From positions 2,195,595 through 2,259,594 of the forward strand of contig JAWPMO010000001.1 in NCBI GenBank assembly GCA_033344875.1: a DNA stretch of 64,000 nucleotides, read 5' to 3'. Source of the stretch: Ilumatobacteraceae bacterium. Lineage in GTDB: Bacteria > Actinomycetota > Acidimicrobiia > Acidimicrobiales > Ilumatobacteraceae. This document shows, piece after piece, positions 52,171-61,482 of this stretch. The position numbers were made by a program, and so were the translations under genes. Under the pieces are notes generated by a model. It saw only the letters and a list, made by a program, of their open reading frames with translations, was not told the origin of the DNA and did not search any database. How positions within the stretch are numbered: the stretch's first letter is position 1; the number at the start of each line of letters is the position of its first letter.

Positions 52171-53769
52171 CTACCCAGCGAGGAAACGCTCGAACACGTT
52201 CGACGTGATACGAGCCACGGTGTCGTCGATCGGGATGGCGCTCGGCCAGATGATCGAGCCAACCGAAAACACCGCGCCGCCGGATTCGGTTGTGTAGGTC
52301 ACGATCTCCCCGCCGCCGTCATCGGGGTTCGCCCCTTTCGCCAGGACCTCGAGACCTTCGGGCGACTGCGGTGTGATCTTGTCGGTCTCGTGCCCGGACG
52401 CGCCACCAGGGCAGCGCATGTGCAGACTCTCTTCGCCGAACAGGTCGCCGACCTGCAATCCGGTGCCCTCGAAGATCCAATGATCGGCAGCGATCGTGCG
52501 ATACGGGGCGCCGGTCATCCCACCCGACTCGGAGTACGCCACGCCGAGCAGGCTGGCCTCGGACTCGTTGTAGATGTGGAACCGGCTGTCGAGCCCCAGC
52601 TCGGTCATCTTGCCGGCGTTGCCGTACGCGCCGTTGCGGGCGACCATTGCCCCGTCGTCCGTCAGGATCACCTCGCAGTTGATGCCGTTGCCTCCGAGGT
52701 ACATCAGACGTCCACCGCGCTCGCGGACCCAGTTCGCAACCTGCGAGTACATGTTCGCGGTCCAATACTCCGGATGGGCGTTGAGCACCAGCACCTTGTA
52801 TCGATCGAGTTCGAGGTCGCCGGCGTCGAGTTGCGTCTCGGCGTAGAGGTCGAACTCGATACCCTGCTGCTCCATCCACCCGAGCAGCCGCCACTCGGCC
52901 GCAGCGAGGTGCGAGGCGGAGCGTCCTTCGATCGGGGAAGTCAGCGTGTCACCGAGAGGAATCGAGTTGAGCGGCTCTGGTCGTTCGAACGACAACGGGG
53001 CGTAGGTCTCCTCGGTGTAGAACACGTGGTCCGGGTTCACGTACCGGGCGAGATCCTGGCGACTGTTGACGATCGGCAAGTCCGGCAGCCGGGACATGTT
53101 CGCGTAGTTGCTGCGCCCACCGAAGTTGTTGTACGCGTTCCAGTTGATGTCGGATGCCAACACCGCGACGTCATGGCGCGGCTCCGCCGGCGCGACGATC
53201 CAAGGCCATCCGAAGAACTTCCCGGTCTCGGTCGTTGCGTGCAGGTAGTAGAGCCCCGAAGGCTCCGGTGCCTCGACGAACTGCAGGAAATGAGGCGCCG
53301 AGTAGCCGACCGCGTTCCAGTTCACACCCGTTTGGGAGTAGTCGCCATCCGGGGTGATCTGCATCGTCGCGCGAGGCCCGTGCTCGTCGTACCAACCGAT
53401 GTGACGAACGAGTTCACGAGTCGCCCCGTACCGCCACAACTCGAGCTTGTAGGGCTCGATGCTGTGAACGCGGAACTCGCTGCGCCCGCCGGATCGAGCA
53501 CACTTCGGCCACATGTAACCGAGCAAGCCGTCGGAGAGCAGTCGGAACTGGTGCACGTCCGCCCCGCCGGCCTCCACGCTCGACCGCTTGCTGCCGTAGC
53601 CGTCCTTGACGAGAATCACGTCGTAGGTCCCCGGCGGCACGTCGGCGTGGATCGCCCCCGATGGCGTCGATGTCACCACGAGGTCGACCGCAAGGCAGTC
53701 GCCAGCGATCTCCACCGTGACCCCGTTCAGTGCGACGAATCGTTCGTCGCTCACGTAGCCGACGATCAC
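52171..53769 (-). CDS. N,N-dimethylformamidase large-subunit-like protein, paralogue 2
   Basis: 532 residues from GTG 53769, overlapping the paralogue's stop (GTGA). Shares with paralogue 1 the order: N-terminal IVGYVSDERFVAL beta domain, SDINWNAYNNFGGRSNY, NAHPEYWTANMY, YLGGNGINCEV, CPGGASGHETDK and GGAVFSVGSI. These are the landmarks of the DMFase beta subunit C-terminal domain. The known enzyme uses a mononuclear iron held by two Tyr and one Glu; the Tyr of NWNAYN and HPEYW and the Glu of SGHETD are candidates. Cytoplasmic. No small (alpha) subunit gene was found. Confidence 0.82.
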   Translation of the reverse strand: MIVGYVSDERFVALNGVTVEIAGDCLAVDLVVTSTPSGAIHADVPPGTYDVILVKDGYGSKRSSVEAGGADVHQFRLLSDGLLGYMWPKCARSGGRSEFRVHSIEPYKLELWRYGATRELVRHIGWYDEHGPRATMQITPDGDYSQTGVNWNAVGYSAPHFLQFVEAPEPSGLYYLHATTETGKFFGWPWIVAPAEPRHDVAVLASDINWNAYNNFGGRSNYANMSRLPDLPIVNSRQDLARYVNPDHVFYTEETYAPLSFERPEPLNSIPLGDTLTSPIEGRSASHLAAAEWRLLGWMEQQGIEFDLYAETQLDAGDLELDRYKVLVLNAHPEYWTANMYSQVANWVRERGGRLMYLGGNGINCEVILTDDGAMVARNGAYGNAGKMTELGLDSRFHIYNESEASLLGVAYSESGGMTGAPYRTIAADHWIFEGTGLQVGDLFGEESLHMRCPGGASGHETDKITPQSPEGLEVLAKGANPDDGGGEIVTYTTESGGAVFSVGSIIWPSAIPIDDTVARITSNVFERFLAG

Positions 53770-55421
53770 GACGGGTCTCGCTCGCCGCTGAATCGGCGAA
53801 TCACGTTGGCCGTGACCGCCGAGACGCCCTCGTCGACCAACAGTGCGGCCGGCCACGAGATCGAACCGACCGAGAACACCGCGCCACCGGAGGGCGTGTC
53901 GAAGTGGACCATCTCTCCTCCTCCGTTGTCCGGATTCTCGCCTTTGGCGATCAGCTCGATGTTGGCCGGTGAGAACTCGTTGACTTTGTCGGTCTCGTGA
54001 CCTGACGCTCCGCCCGGCGGGCACCGTCGATCGAGCGAGTCGAGGCCGAACATGTCGCCTGCGGACACATCGAGTCCAGCGAGAGACCAGTGGTCGGCGT
54101 CCAGCACCCGGTACGGGGCCGTGGTATCCATCCCGGTGAGGGTCGTCGACACGCCGAGCAGGTGCGCCTCGTTCTCGACCTGAGCCCCGAACCTGCTCGG
54201 CATGCGGGCCTCCGGAACGTCCTCGAACGAGCGCACGTTCACCCATTCCGACACGTCGCCGTTGCGAGCGATCATCGCCGTCCCGTCGTCGGTCAGTTCG
54301 ACCATGCAGTTGATGCCGTTGCCACCGAGGTACATCAAGTTGCCCCCACGCTCGAAGACCCACTCCTTGGTTCGCGTGTACATCTCGCGTGTCCAGTACT
54401 CCGGGTGGGTGTGGATCAGCAAGGCGTCGTAGTCGTCGAGGTCGAGACTCCCGTCGTCGAGTTGGCCGTCGGCGTAGGTGTCGTGTGCGATCCCTTCGCG
54501 CTCGAGCCAGGCGAGCATCCGCCACTCCCCAGGAGCGAGGTGCTCGGTGCCGATCCGCCACATCGGGTCGGTGGCCTGCTCGTGCTCGCCGACGCCGTTG
54601 AACAATGCCGGCCTGTCGAAACTCAACGGGTCATAGTCCTCGCGATTCCACCATCGACCGCCGGTATCGCGGAACCACGGAGATTCCTGACGTGGCGCAA
54701 TCGAGGGCCGGTCCGGCAACTGCCCGGCGGCAACGTAGTTGCTGCGTCCGCCGAAGTCGTTGTACGCGTTCCAGTTGTACTCGGAGATCAAGACAGCCAA
54801 CTTGGCGGTCGGCGCACTCGGCGCCACGACGACGGGGAAGGCGAAGTGGGCACCAGAACGGGCCGACATGTGGAAGAAATACAAGCCTGATTCCTGAGGC
54901 GCCTCCCAGAACAGAGCACCGCTGGGAGGCTGAGCGCAGCCGTATCGATTCCACTGCGCCCCGCTCGCCGAGATGTCGCCGTCGGGAATCAACTGGCGGT
55001 CGCCGAGTGGCGCAAACGCCTCGTAGTGGCGCGGCTTGCCGACCGGCGCTCGCACGAAGCCGTGACGCATCAGTTGGATCCTGAACGGCTCGGCAGCGTG
55101 CAAGCACAGTTCGATCTGCTCGCCGGCACACACCGACTTGGGGCGGGCGTAGCCATACATCCGGTCGGACAGGAGCCGGAGCATCGACGGCTCACCATCA
55201 GCGGTCACCGTGATCTCGCTCACCTTCGACCCAAATCCGGGCGCTGCGAGGGAGACCTTCCAGCGGCCTACTGTGAGCGGTGCCGAGACCGCTCCTGAGG
55301 GACCGGTGCGGGCGACGAAGGTGTTCGCCGGGTGCTCCGGATCGACAAACTCGACCTGGGCATCGGCGATAGCGACGTACATTTCGTCGCTGACGTACGC
55401 GACGATTGGGGGTGCATTCAT
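53766..55421 (-). CDS. N,N-dimethylformamidase large-subunit-like protein, paralogue 1
   Basis: 551 residues from ATG 55421 (ATGA overlap with the ABC ATPase stop). Same domain order as paralogue 2: PIVAYVSDEMYVAI, SEYNWNAYNDFGGRSNY, HTHPEYWTREMY, YLGGNGINCMV, CPPGGASGHETDK, GGAVFSVGSI. It is about 20 residues longer, mainly in the region before the catalytic domain (SPWFRDTGGRWWNREDYDP). The two are clearly related but not recent copies. As they are translated from the end of a peptide-type importer operon, the imported amide is probably their substrate. They could form a hetero-oligomer. Confidence 0.83.
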   Translation of the reverse strand: MNAPPIVAYVSDEMYVAIADAQVEFVDPEHPANTFVARTGPSGAVSAPLTVGRWKVSLAAPGFGSKVSEITVTADGEPSMLRLLSDRMYGYARPKSVCAGEQIELCLHAAEPFRIQLMRHGFVRAPVGKPRHYEAFAPLGDRQLIPDGDISASGAQWNRYGCAQPPSGALFWEAPQESGLYFFHMSARSGAHFAFPVVVAPSAPTAKLAVLISEYNWNAYNDFGGRSNYVAAGQLPDRPSIAPRQESPWFRDTGGRWWNREDYDPLSFDRPALFNGVGEHEQATDPMWRIGTEHLAPGEWRMLAWLEREGIAHDTYADGQLDDGSLDLDDYDALLIHTHPEYWTREMYTRTKEWVFERGGNLMYLGGNGINCMVELTDDGTAMIARNGDVSEWVNVRSFEDVPEARMPSRFGAQVENEAHLLGVSTTLTGMDTTAPYRVLDADHWSLAGLDVSAGDMFGLDSLDRRCPPGGASGHETDKVNEFSPANIELIAKGENPDNGGGEMVHFDTPSGGAVFSVGSISWPAALLVDEGVSAVTANVIRRFSGERDPS

Positions 55422-56452
55422 CGGGTGTCGTGACTCTCTCGGGTGGGCAACATGGCCGGAACTTGGTCGCTGAAGTGACAGGCCGCCGTATGCGGAGACC
55501 CCGCGACGACCGGTATCAACGCGGGGTCGCTGGTCGTACACGGCGCAGGATTGTCCAGTGCCGAACGAAGCCAGCACCGAGTGTGGAAGCGGCAACCCGA
55601 TGGTGGGTTGCTCGGACTCGGAATATCGCCGGTCAGAACGACGCGATCACGTTCTCGCTCGATGTCCGCATCGGGTACCGGTGCCGCAGACATCAACGCC
55701 GCCGTATACGGATGGCGCGGCTGCGAATAGACGTCGCTCGCTGCGGCGAACTCTACGATTCGCCCGAGATACATCACTGCGAGATCGTCAGCCATGTGAC
55801 GCACAACGGCAAGATCGTGAGAGATGAAGAGGTAGGCGACGCCTGTCTCGCGCTGGACCCGCTTGAGCAGGTTGATGATCTGCGCCTGGATCGACACGTC
55901 GAGGGCCGACACCGGTTCATCGCAGACGATCAGATCGGGTTCGACGGCGAGGGCGCGTGCGATGCCGATCCGTTGGCGCTGACCGCCACTGAACTCGAAC
56001 GGATAACGCCGGCTCGCCGAACCGGGGAGACCAACCAACTCAAGGAGCTCGGTGACCCGCGCTGGATGGTTGCCGACCCCCTTACGATGAATACGCAATG
56101 GCTCCGTGATGATGTCGCCGACCGTCCACCGAGGATTCAGGCTCGACAGCGGGTCCTGAAAGATGAGCTGGAATGATCGGCGCGCATCGCGCAGTTGACG
56201 ACCTGTGAGCGCAATCAGGTCGCGCCCGTTGAGTTCGATCGAGCCGCGAGCCACGTCTTGCACCCGAACGATCGCCCGACCGACGGTCGTCTTGCCAGAG
56301 CCGGATTCGCCGACGAGAGCGAGTGTCCGACCGGCGTCCAAATCGAGATCGACCCCGTCAACCGCACGAATCGGATCACCGTGCCCGACGAGGCCGTCCG
56401 GCGGACCGCGGAAGTGCACTGCCAGGTCGCGGATCTCCAAGAGTCGGCTCAT
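55418..56452 (-). CDS. peptide ABC transporter ATPase (DppF/OppF type)
   Basis: 344 residues from ATG 56452. Walker [19 protein letters not shown], signature FEFSGGQRQRIGIARALA, Walker B LIVCDEPVSALDVSIQAQ, H-loop FISHDLAVVRH, and the Opp-type C-terminal block CRFHTRCWLRSALDNPAPC with spaced cysteines (4Fe-4S-like pattern of Opp ATPases). Overlaps dppD (ATGA) and the first DMFase-like gene (ATGA). Confidence 0.93.
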   Translation of the reverse strand: MSRLLEIRDLAVHFRGPPDGLVGHGDPIRAVDGVDLDLDAGRTLALVGESGSGKTTVGRAIVRVQDVARGSIELNGRDLIALTGRQLRDARRSFQLIFQDPLSSLNPRWTVGDIITEPLRIHRKGVGNHPARVTELLELVGLPGSASRRYPFEFSGGQRQRIGIARALAVEPDLIVCDEPVSALDVSIQAQIINLLKRVQRETGVAYLFISHDLAVVRHMADDLAVMYLGRIVEFAAASDVYSQPRHPYTAALMSAAPVPDADIERERDRVVLTGDIPSPSNPPSGCRFHTRCWLRSALDNPAPCTTSDPALIPVVAGSPHTAACHFSDQVPAMLPTRESHDTR

Positions 56453-57450
56453 CGGACAGCATCTCTCGGCCGGGCCGGGTTGTGGCACCAGGCCTCTTGG
56501 CCGTGATCGAGTAGGTGGACCGGCGGCTCGATCGTGGAGCACACGTCGATGGCGCTGTCACATCGTGGAGCAAATGCGCACCCTCCGATCGTCCGAGTGA
56601 GACTCGGCGGCTGCCCTCGAATCGAGTCGAGTTCGCCGAGGATGTCGGCGTCGACTCTCGGAACCGATCGGAGAAGTCCCAAGGTGTAAGGATGATCGGG
56701 GCCAGCGAGGACCTCTCGCGTCGGACCTGTCTCGACAACGCGACCGGCATACATCACTCCGACTCGGTCGGTGAATCCGGCAACCACGCCGAGGTCATGC
56801 GTGATGATCAAGACGGACATCTGACGTGCCGTCGTCAACTCGGCGATCAGTTCCAGGATCTGTGCTTGCACGGTGACGTCCAACGCTGTGGTCGGCTCAT
56901 CGGCGATCAGCAGGTCGGGCTCACAGCACAGAGCAATCGCAATCGCCACTCGTTGACGCATCCCGCCGGAGAGCTGGTGCGGGTACTGGTCGAGACGCTC
57001 GCGAGCCTGTGGAATTCCGACGGAGTGCAGCAGGTCGACGGCGCGCGTACGGGCGTCCTTGCGTGAGAGTTCGAGGTGCGCTTCCATTGCCTCCGTGATC
57101 TGCAGACCGATCGTCAGTACCGGGTTGAGACTCGAGAGCGGATCCTGCGACACCAGAGCGATGCGCTTGCCCCGGATCGTCCTGAACTGCCTCTCGCTCA
57201 GCCCGTTCAACTGACGCCCGTCGAAGCGGATCGAGCCGCTCACCTGGGCGCGACGCGGCGACAAGCCCAGGATGCTGCGAGCTGACAGGCTCTTGCCAGA
57301 TCCCGATTCGCCGACAAGCCCGAATCGCTCGGCGCTGCCGACCTCGAAGTTCAGGCCGCGCACCGCGTGGACGGCAGTCCTGCCTTCAAACGTGACGTGG
57401 AGATCGTGGACTCGCAGCAATGGTTCGACCGCTTCGTTTGGTGTCGTCAT
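56449..57450 (-). CDS. peptide ABC transporter ATPase (DppD/OppD type)
   Basis: 333 residues. Walker [39 protein letters not shown] signature, [20 protein letters not shown] Walker [14 protein letters not shown]-loop and a C-terminal [16 protein letters not shown] cysteine block. Works as heterodimer with the F-type ATPase to drive uptake. Overlaps dppC and dppF by ATGA. Confidence 0.93.
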   Translation of the reverse strand: MTTPNEAVEPLLRVHDLHVTFEGRTAVHAVRGLNFEVGSAERFGLVGESGSGKSLSARSILGLSPRRAQVSGSIRFDGRQLNGLSERQFRTIRGKRIALVSQDPLSSLNPVLTIGLQITEAMEAHLELSRKDARTRAVDLLHSVGIPQARERLDQYPHQLSGGMRQRVAIAIALCCEPDLLIADEPTTALDVTVQAQILELIAELTTARQMSVLIITHDLGVVAGFTDRVGVMYAGRVVETGPTREVLAGPDHPYTLGLLRSVPRVDADILGELDSIRGQPPSLTRTIGGCAFAPRCDSAIDVCSTIEPPVHLLDHGQEAWCHNPARPRDAVR

Positions 57451-58346
57451 TCTCGCGACTCCGGATCGACGGCGTCGCGCAGCCCGTCACCGACGAAGTT
57501 CACTGCGAGCACGACGAGCGCGATCGCTGCGGCGGGGGGCACCCAGACCCACTGCATGTTCGACAGGACGTCCGCCGCGCGGGCCTGACTCACCATCGAC
57601 CCCCAAGTCGGCGCCGGGGGGCGGACGCCGAGTCCGAGGAAGCTCAGTCCGGCCTCGGTCAGGATTGCACCGGCCACCCCGAAGGTGGCGGCGACCGAAA
57701 CCGGTCCGAGCACGTTGGGGAGTAGATGACGGAAGATGATCGCACGGTTGGGTGCACCGATCACACGGGCAGCCACGACGAACTCTGCGTCGCGCAGCGC
57801 AAGAAACTGGCCGCGCACCAGCCGCGCTGTAGCCGGCCAGCCCAGCAAGGCGATCACACCGATGATGCTCTTGGTGTTCGGTCCGATCAACGACACGAAG
57901 ACGACCGCCATCAGGAACGCCGGCATGCTCTGGAACGTGTCGATCAATCGACCGAGGGCACCATCGATGAAACCGCCGTAGTAGCCGGAGAGCAACCCGA
58001 CCAGGATGCCGATCGTGATCGATAGGGCAACCGCCCCGAAGCCGACGATGAGCGACACCCGACTGCCGTAGACCAAGCGGGACCATACGTCGTACCCGGT
58101 GCCGTCGGTACCGAGCCAGTGCGACCCACTCGGCGACTGCCGGATCTCGAGCAGGTCCAACTGTTCGGGATCATGGGTTGCCAACAGCGGTGCGAACACA
58201 GCCATCAGAACGAACAGCGTAATGATCACCAGCCCGACCATTGCCAACTTGTGGCGACGGAACCGTGCGAGCGCCTGGCGAGCCGGCGTGAGCGCCGGCT
58301 CGGTCGCCAACAGTTCGAGTTGGAGGGCGTCGCGGTCGTCGCTCAT
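57447..58346 (-). CDS. peptide ABC transporter permease (DppC/OppC type)
   Basis: 299 residues. N-terminal helix after a basic segment (RRHKLAMVGLVIITLFVLMA), HWLGTDGTGYDVWSRLVYGS periplasmic-facing block, and EAA loop ARVIGAPNRAIIFRHLLPN. Six helices. Overlaps both neighbours by ATGA. Confidence 0.93.
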   Translation of the reverse strand: MSDDRDALQLELLATEPALTPARQALARFRRHKLAMVGLVIITLFVLMAVFAPLLATHDPEQLDLLEIRQSPSGSHWLGTDGTGYDVWSRLVYGSRVSLIVGFGAVALSITIGILVGLLSGYYGGFIDGALGRLIDTFQSMPAFLMAVVFVSLIGPNTKSIIGVIALLGWPATARLVRGQFLALRDAEFVVAARVIGAPNRAIIFRHLLPNVLGPVSVAATFGVAGAILTEAGLSFLGLGVRPPAPTWGSMVSQARAADVLSNMQWVWVPPAAAIALVVLAVNFVGDGLRDAVDPESRE

Positions 58347-59320
58347 CGCTTACGAACCAGCCGGATGCGGGGGTCCGCGACGCCGTACGCCAGATCGGTG
58401 ACGAGATTGGCGATGAGGACCGTAATCGCCACGACGAGGATGACGCCCATCATCAGGCTGGCGTCGCGGCTGCTGGCGGCTTTGACCGCAAGCTGACCCA
58501 TGCCGGGCCAGCCGAAGATCGATTCGGTGATCACCGCTCCGGCGACGAGGTCGGGCAGCGCAAGGCCTCCGACGGTGATGATCGGCACGAGCGCGTTTCG
58601 GAGAGCATGTCGCAAGATCACCAGACGGACCCCGATTCCCTTGGCTCGGGCGGTGACGATGTAGTCGGCGTTCAACACTTCCAGCATGCTCGCCCTCGCA
58701 TAGCGGGTCACCGGGGCTGCGAGCGCCAGCCCCAGGATGGTTGCCGGCATCACCATGTGTTTGATGAGGTCGACCTTGGAGTCCTCCATCCCGGGCGTGT
58801 GCATTCCCGCGGCCGGCAGCCACTGCAACTTGGCCGCGAAGAAGTAGATGAAGACCAAGCCGACGACAAAGCCGGGAATCGCTACCATCGCCGTAGAGAA
58901 CCCGGCGATCAGGTAGTCGAGAGCCGAGTACTGCCGGAGCGCGGCGATCACACCCAGCACCGTGCCGACGACCATGCCGATCACCAAGGCGGTTCCCATC
59001 AGGAGCAGCGTCGGACCGATCCGCGCCTTGAGCTCTTCGGCGACCGGTCGCTTGTTGACCACCGAGTAGCCGAGATCGCCGCCCGCTACGTCCTGCAACC
59101 AGATGCCATATCTGGCGATGACCGGCTTGTCCAGTCCGAGATCGGAGCGAAGGCCCTCGATCTCGGACTGAGACAACTGCGACAGGATCTCCGGACCCAC
59201 CCGTGCTGTCAGCTGATCACCCGGAGCCATCGCCAAGGTGACGAAGCCGATGACGGTGATGATGAAGACAACGGGGATCGAGATCGCCAGTCGGCGCAGA
59301 ACGTAGCGGGCGAGCAACAT
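58343..59320 (-). CDS. peptide ABC transporter permease (DppB/OppB type)
   Basis: 325 residues. Start MLLARYVLRRLAISIPVVFI, PGDQLTARVGPE periplasmic loop, and the EAA loop YIVTARAKGIGVRLVILRHA. Six helices. It begins 6 bp after the SBP stop and overlaps the DppC-type gene. Confidence 0.93.
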   Translation of the reverse strand: MLLARYVLRRLAISIPVVFIITVIGFVTLAMAPGDQLTARVGPEILSQLSQSEIEGLRSDLGLDKPVIARYGIWLQDVAGGDLGYSVVNKRPVAEELKARIGPTLLLMGTALVIGMVVGTVLGVIAALRQYSALDYLIAGFSTAMVAIPGFVVGLVFIYFFAAKLQWLPAAGMHTPGMEDSKVDLIKHMVMPATILGLALAAPVTRYARASMLEVLNADYIVTARAKGIGVRLVILRHALRNALVPIITVGGLALPDLVAGAVITESIFGWPGMGQLAVKAASSRDASLMMGVILVVAITVLIANLVTDLAYGVADPRIRLVRKR

Positions 59321-59326
59321 GTTCGG

Positions 59327-61072
59327 TTACGAGTCGCTCAGCGTCCAGTTCTCGATCTGTGAGAACGACTCGCGGCTGTTCGGGTACATCTCGTAGCCGT
59401 CCAGTCTGGTGGAGGCGGCGTGCGTTCCCGACACCGTCCACAGGAACAGGATCGGCAGATCGGCATTGAGGATGGTCGCGACCTCGGCATACAACTCGGC
59501 ACGCTCCTCCGGCACACCGGTCGAGCGCGCGTCGACGTACAGCTGGTCGAGGTCGCAGTTCTGGTAGAACGTGCCACGAGGCTCGGTGCAGCTGTAGAAC
59601 CCGCCGCCGACGTTCGGGCTGATGCCGAACGAACCACAGCAGTTCAACGAGATCTCGTAGTCACCGGTGCCCAAGCGATCCTGCCAACCGGCGGAATCCG
59701 TCGGGTCGAGCACCGGGTTGAGACCCATGTTGGTCATGTCGTTCGCGAGCGCGGCGGCGATCTCCGGCCAACCCGGCTCTTCGGGGTAGTAGATGATGCG
59801 CAGCGGTGCTGACGGGTCGAAGCCGTCCGCAGCCGCTTCCTCGATCAACGCCTTCGCTCGATCGAGATCGAACTCGTACTTGTCGAGGCCGGGAGTGTCC
59901 GCATCGAGACCGGGGTCGGTCCAGGCCACCGGGCCGGCACCGGGGAAGATCGCGTCGTGGAGTGTCCATCGGTCGAAGCCAGCGTAGATCGCCTGGCGAA
60001 CCCTGGCATCTTCGACGAGCGGGTTGTCCACCCGGAACTGGATGAGCTGTGCGCCAACGCCGGGGATCTGCAAGAGATCGAAGCCATCGGTCCCCTGGAG
60101 CAGGTCGTAGTCGGTGCCACGGAGGTCGAACACGAGATCGATCTCGCCGCTCTGGATCAGCGCCGGAGCCGTGTCCGGCGTGACGTCGAGACGGTTGTAC
60201 AGCTTGTCGATCTGCGGAGCGCCCTTGAAATAGTCGGGGTTGGCGTCGAACTCGATCAACTGGTCGGGCGTGAAGCTCGTCAGCTTGTACGGGCCAGAAC
60301 CGATCGCTTCACCGGCAGTCGCGAACGCCGAAGCCTCCAACGAATCGACCGTCTCACCGTCGAGGATGTGCTGCGGCATGATCATGTACGCCGGATCGGC
60401 GAGGCCGGCCAGGAACTCGGCGTTCGACGCTCCGAGCGTCAACGTGATCGTGTGGTCGTCGACGACCTCGATGCCCGTGATCTCGCCGGAGTCGGCTCCT
60501 TCGAGCGACAACCAGTTCGTGATGGGGTACCCCGCCACGTATCCGTCCTGGAGTTCGACGGCCTGACGAATCGTGAACTCGACGTCGGCAGCGGTCACCG
60601 GTTCGCCGTCGTGCCAAACGGCATCCGGGTTCAGGTTGAACGTGAACGTCGTCGCGTCCGGCGAGACCTCCCATGAGTCGGCCAGGTCGGGAATCACGGT
60701 GACTTCGTCCGGTCCGCGCTTGACGAGGGAGTTAAAGATCAGCTGCATCACCATGTGCTGGTTGCCGGTCTCGAAGCAGATCGGGTGGAAGCAGGGTGGG
60801 AAGTTGCTGACGCGCGCCCACGTCAGCACCGTCTCCTCGTCCGAGCCAGCATCCGCGTCGTCGTCGTCGGCGGGCGGTTCCGCGTCCGGCTCGTCCGACC
60901 CGTCAGACCCCGCGTCGGCATCCTCGGACGTGTCGGCGCCGGAGTTGCTGCCGGAATCTGCGGACGCCTCCGGCGAGTCCCCGCCATCCGCATCGGAGTC
61001 GTCCGATGAGCCACAGGCGCTCACCAAGACGGCGAACGCGATCAGCGCTCCCGTTAACTTTCGACGGTTCAT
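59327..61072 (-). CDS. peptide/amide ABC transporter substrate-binding lipoprotein (SBP_bac_5)
   Basis: 581 residues from ATG 61072 (GGGAGA about seven bases upstream). Lipoprotein signal LIAFAVLVSAC, then a linker of about 75 residues rich in Ser, Asp and Glu. The SBP_bac_5 domain has PDLADSWEVSPDATTFTFNL, WHDGEPVTAADVEFTIRQAV, IGSGPYKLTSFTPDQLIEF and LPILFLWTVSGTHA. Near the start of the domain FPPCFHPICFETGN has a Cys pair unusual for the family. It should deliver the ligand to the B/C permeases; ligand unknown. Transcription starts probably near 61110, under site 61167-61181. Confidence 0.9.
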   Translation of the reverse strand: MNRRKLTGALIAFAVLVSACGSSDDSDADGGDSPEASADSGSNSGADTSEDADAGSDGSDEPDAEPPADDDDADAGSDEETVLTWARVSNFPPCFHPICFETGNQHMVMQLIFNSLVKRGPDEVTVIPDLADSWEVSPDATTFTFNLNPDAVWHDGEPVTAADVEFTIRQAVELQDGYVAGYPITNWLSLEGADSGEITGIEVVDDHTITLTLGASNAEFLAGLADPAYMIMPQHILDGETVDSLEASAFATAGEAIGSGPYKLTSFTPDQLIEFDANPDYFKGAPQIDKLYNRLDVTPDTAPALIQSGEIDLVFDLRGTDYDLLQGTDGFDLLQIPGVGAQLIQFRVDNPLVEDARVRQAIYAGFDRWTLHDAIFPGAGPVAWTDPGLDADTPGLDKYEFDLDRAKALIEEAAADGFDPSAPLRIIYYPEEPGWPEIAAALANDMTNMGLNPVLDPTDSAGWQDRLGTGDYEISLNCCGSFGISPNVGGGFYSCTEPRGTFYQNCDLDQLYVDARSTGVPEERAELYAEVATILNADLPILFLWTVSGTHAASTRLDGYEMYPNSRESFSQIENWTLSDS

Positions 61073-61143
61073 GTGTCTCTCCCTTGGTTCCATCGCCGAT
61101 CCGACGATTGCGTCTTGGCAGTCTGCGTCGAGCCGATCCGCCT

Positions 61144-61181
61144 TGTCAAGGAAAAACGCAAATGCGTTGCGGCTAGCGCAA
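61144..61181 (-). promoter_or_regulatory. SBP promoter -35 with upstream IclR-type palindrome
   Basis: On the minus strand TTGACA (61144-61149) is a consensus -35, with a weak -10 (CAGACT, 61120-61125, 18-bp spacing). Directly upstream TTGCG-GCTAG-CGCAA (61167-61181) is a palindrome that extends to 7-bp arms CGTTGCG/CGCAACG (61165-61183). A site above the -35 would suit activation. Confidence 0.55.
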
Positions 61182-61262
61182 CGTGCCGAATCACCGGAGA
61201 ATGAGCGGCCGGCGAGCCCAACATCCCCCCGAAGGCGCATCGGACAGGCGGCGTCGATGTGA

Positions 61263-61277
61263 GTGCGACAAGCGCAA
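61263..61277. promoter_or_regulatory. imperfect IclR-type palindrome
   Basis: GTGCG-ACAAG-CGCAA, one mismatch from TTGCG-N5-CGCAA, in the middle of the 410-bp divergent region 61073-61482. That region holds no gene. Confidence 0.4.
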
Positions 61278-61398
61278 CGTTAGTGCGATCAATGGTGCCA
61301 TGATGTCGAGCACAGCATCTTCACGCCGCCGAAACAACGGCCGAGATCGCAGCTGACCGAACTTCCGCCAACGGTGCGTTTCGGTACACACCTACCAC

Positions 61399-61453
61399 TT
61401 GACGCTCGCGCCGATCCTGTGTACCGTTCGCGCCCACGTTGCGTTGTGCGCAA
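61399..61453 (+). promoter_or_regulatory. promoter and operator of the U32-like/creatininase unit
   Basis: -35 TTGACG (61399-61404) and -10 TACCGT (61422-61427) with 17-bp spacing. TTGCGTTGTGCGCAA (61439-61453) lies just after the expected start point, as at the acetamidase promoter, and 30 bp before the ATG at 61483. Confidence 0.55.
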
Positions 61454-61482
61454 TACAAGTGCGAACACTGAAAGGCCCCACC

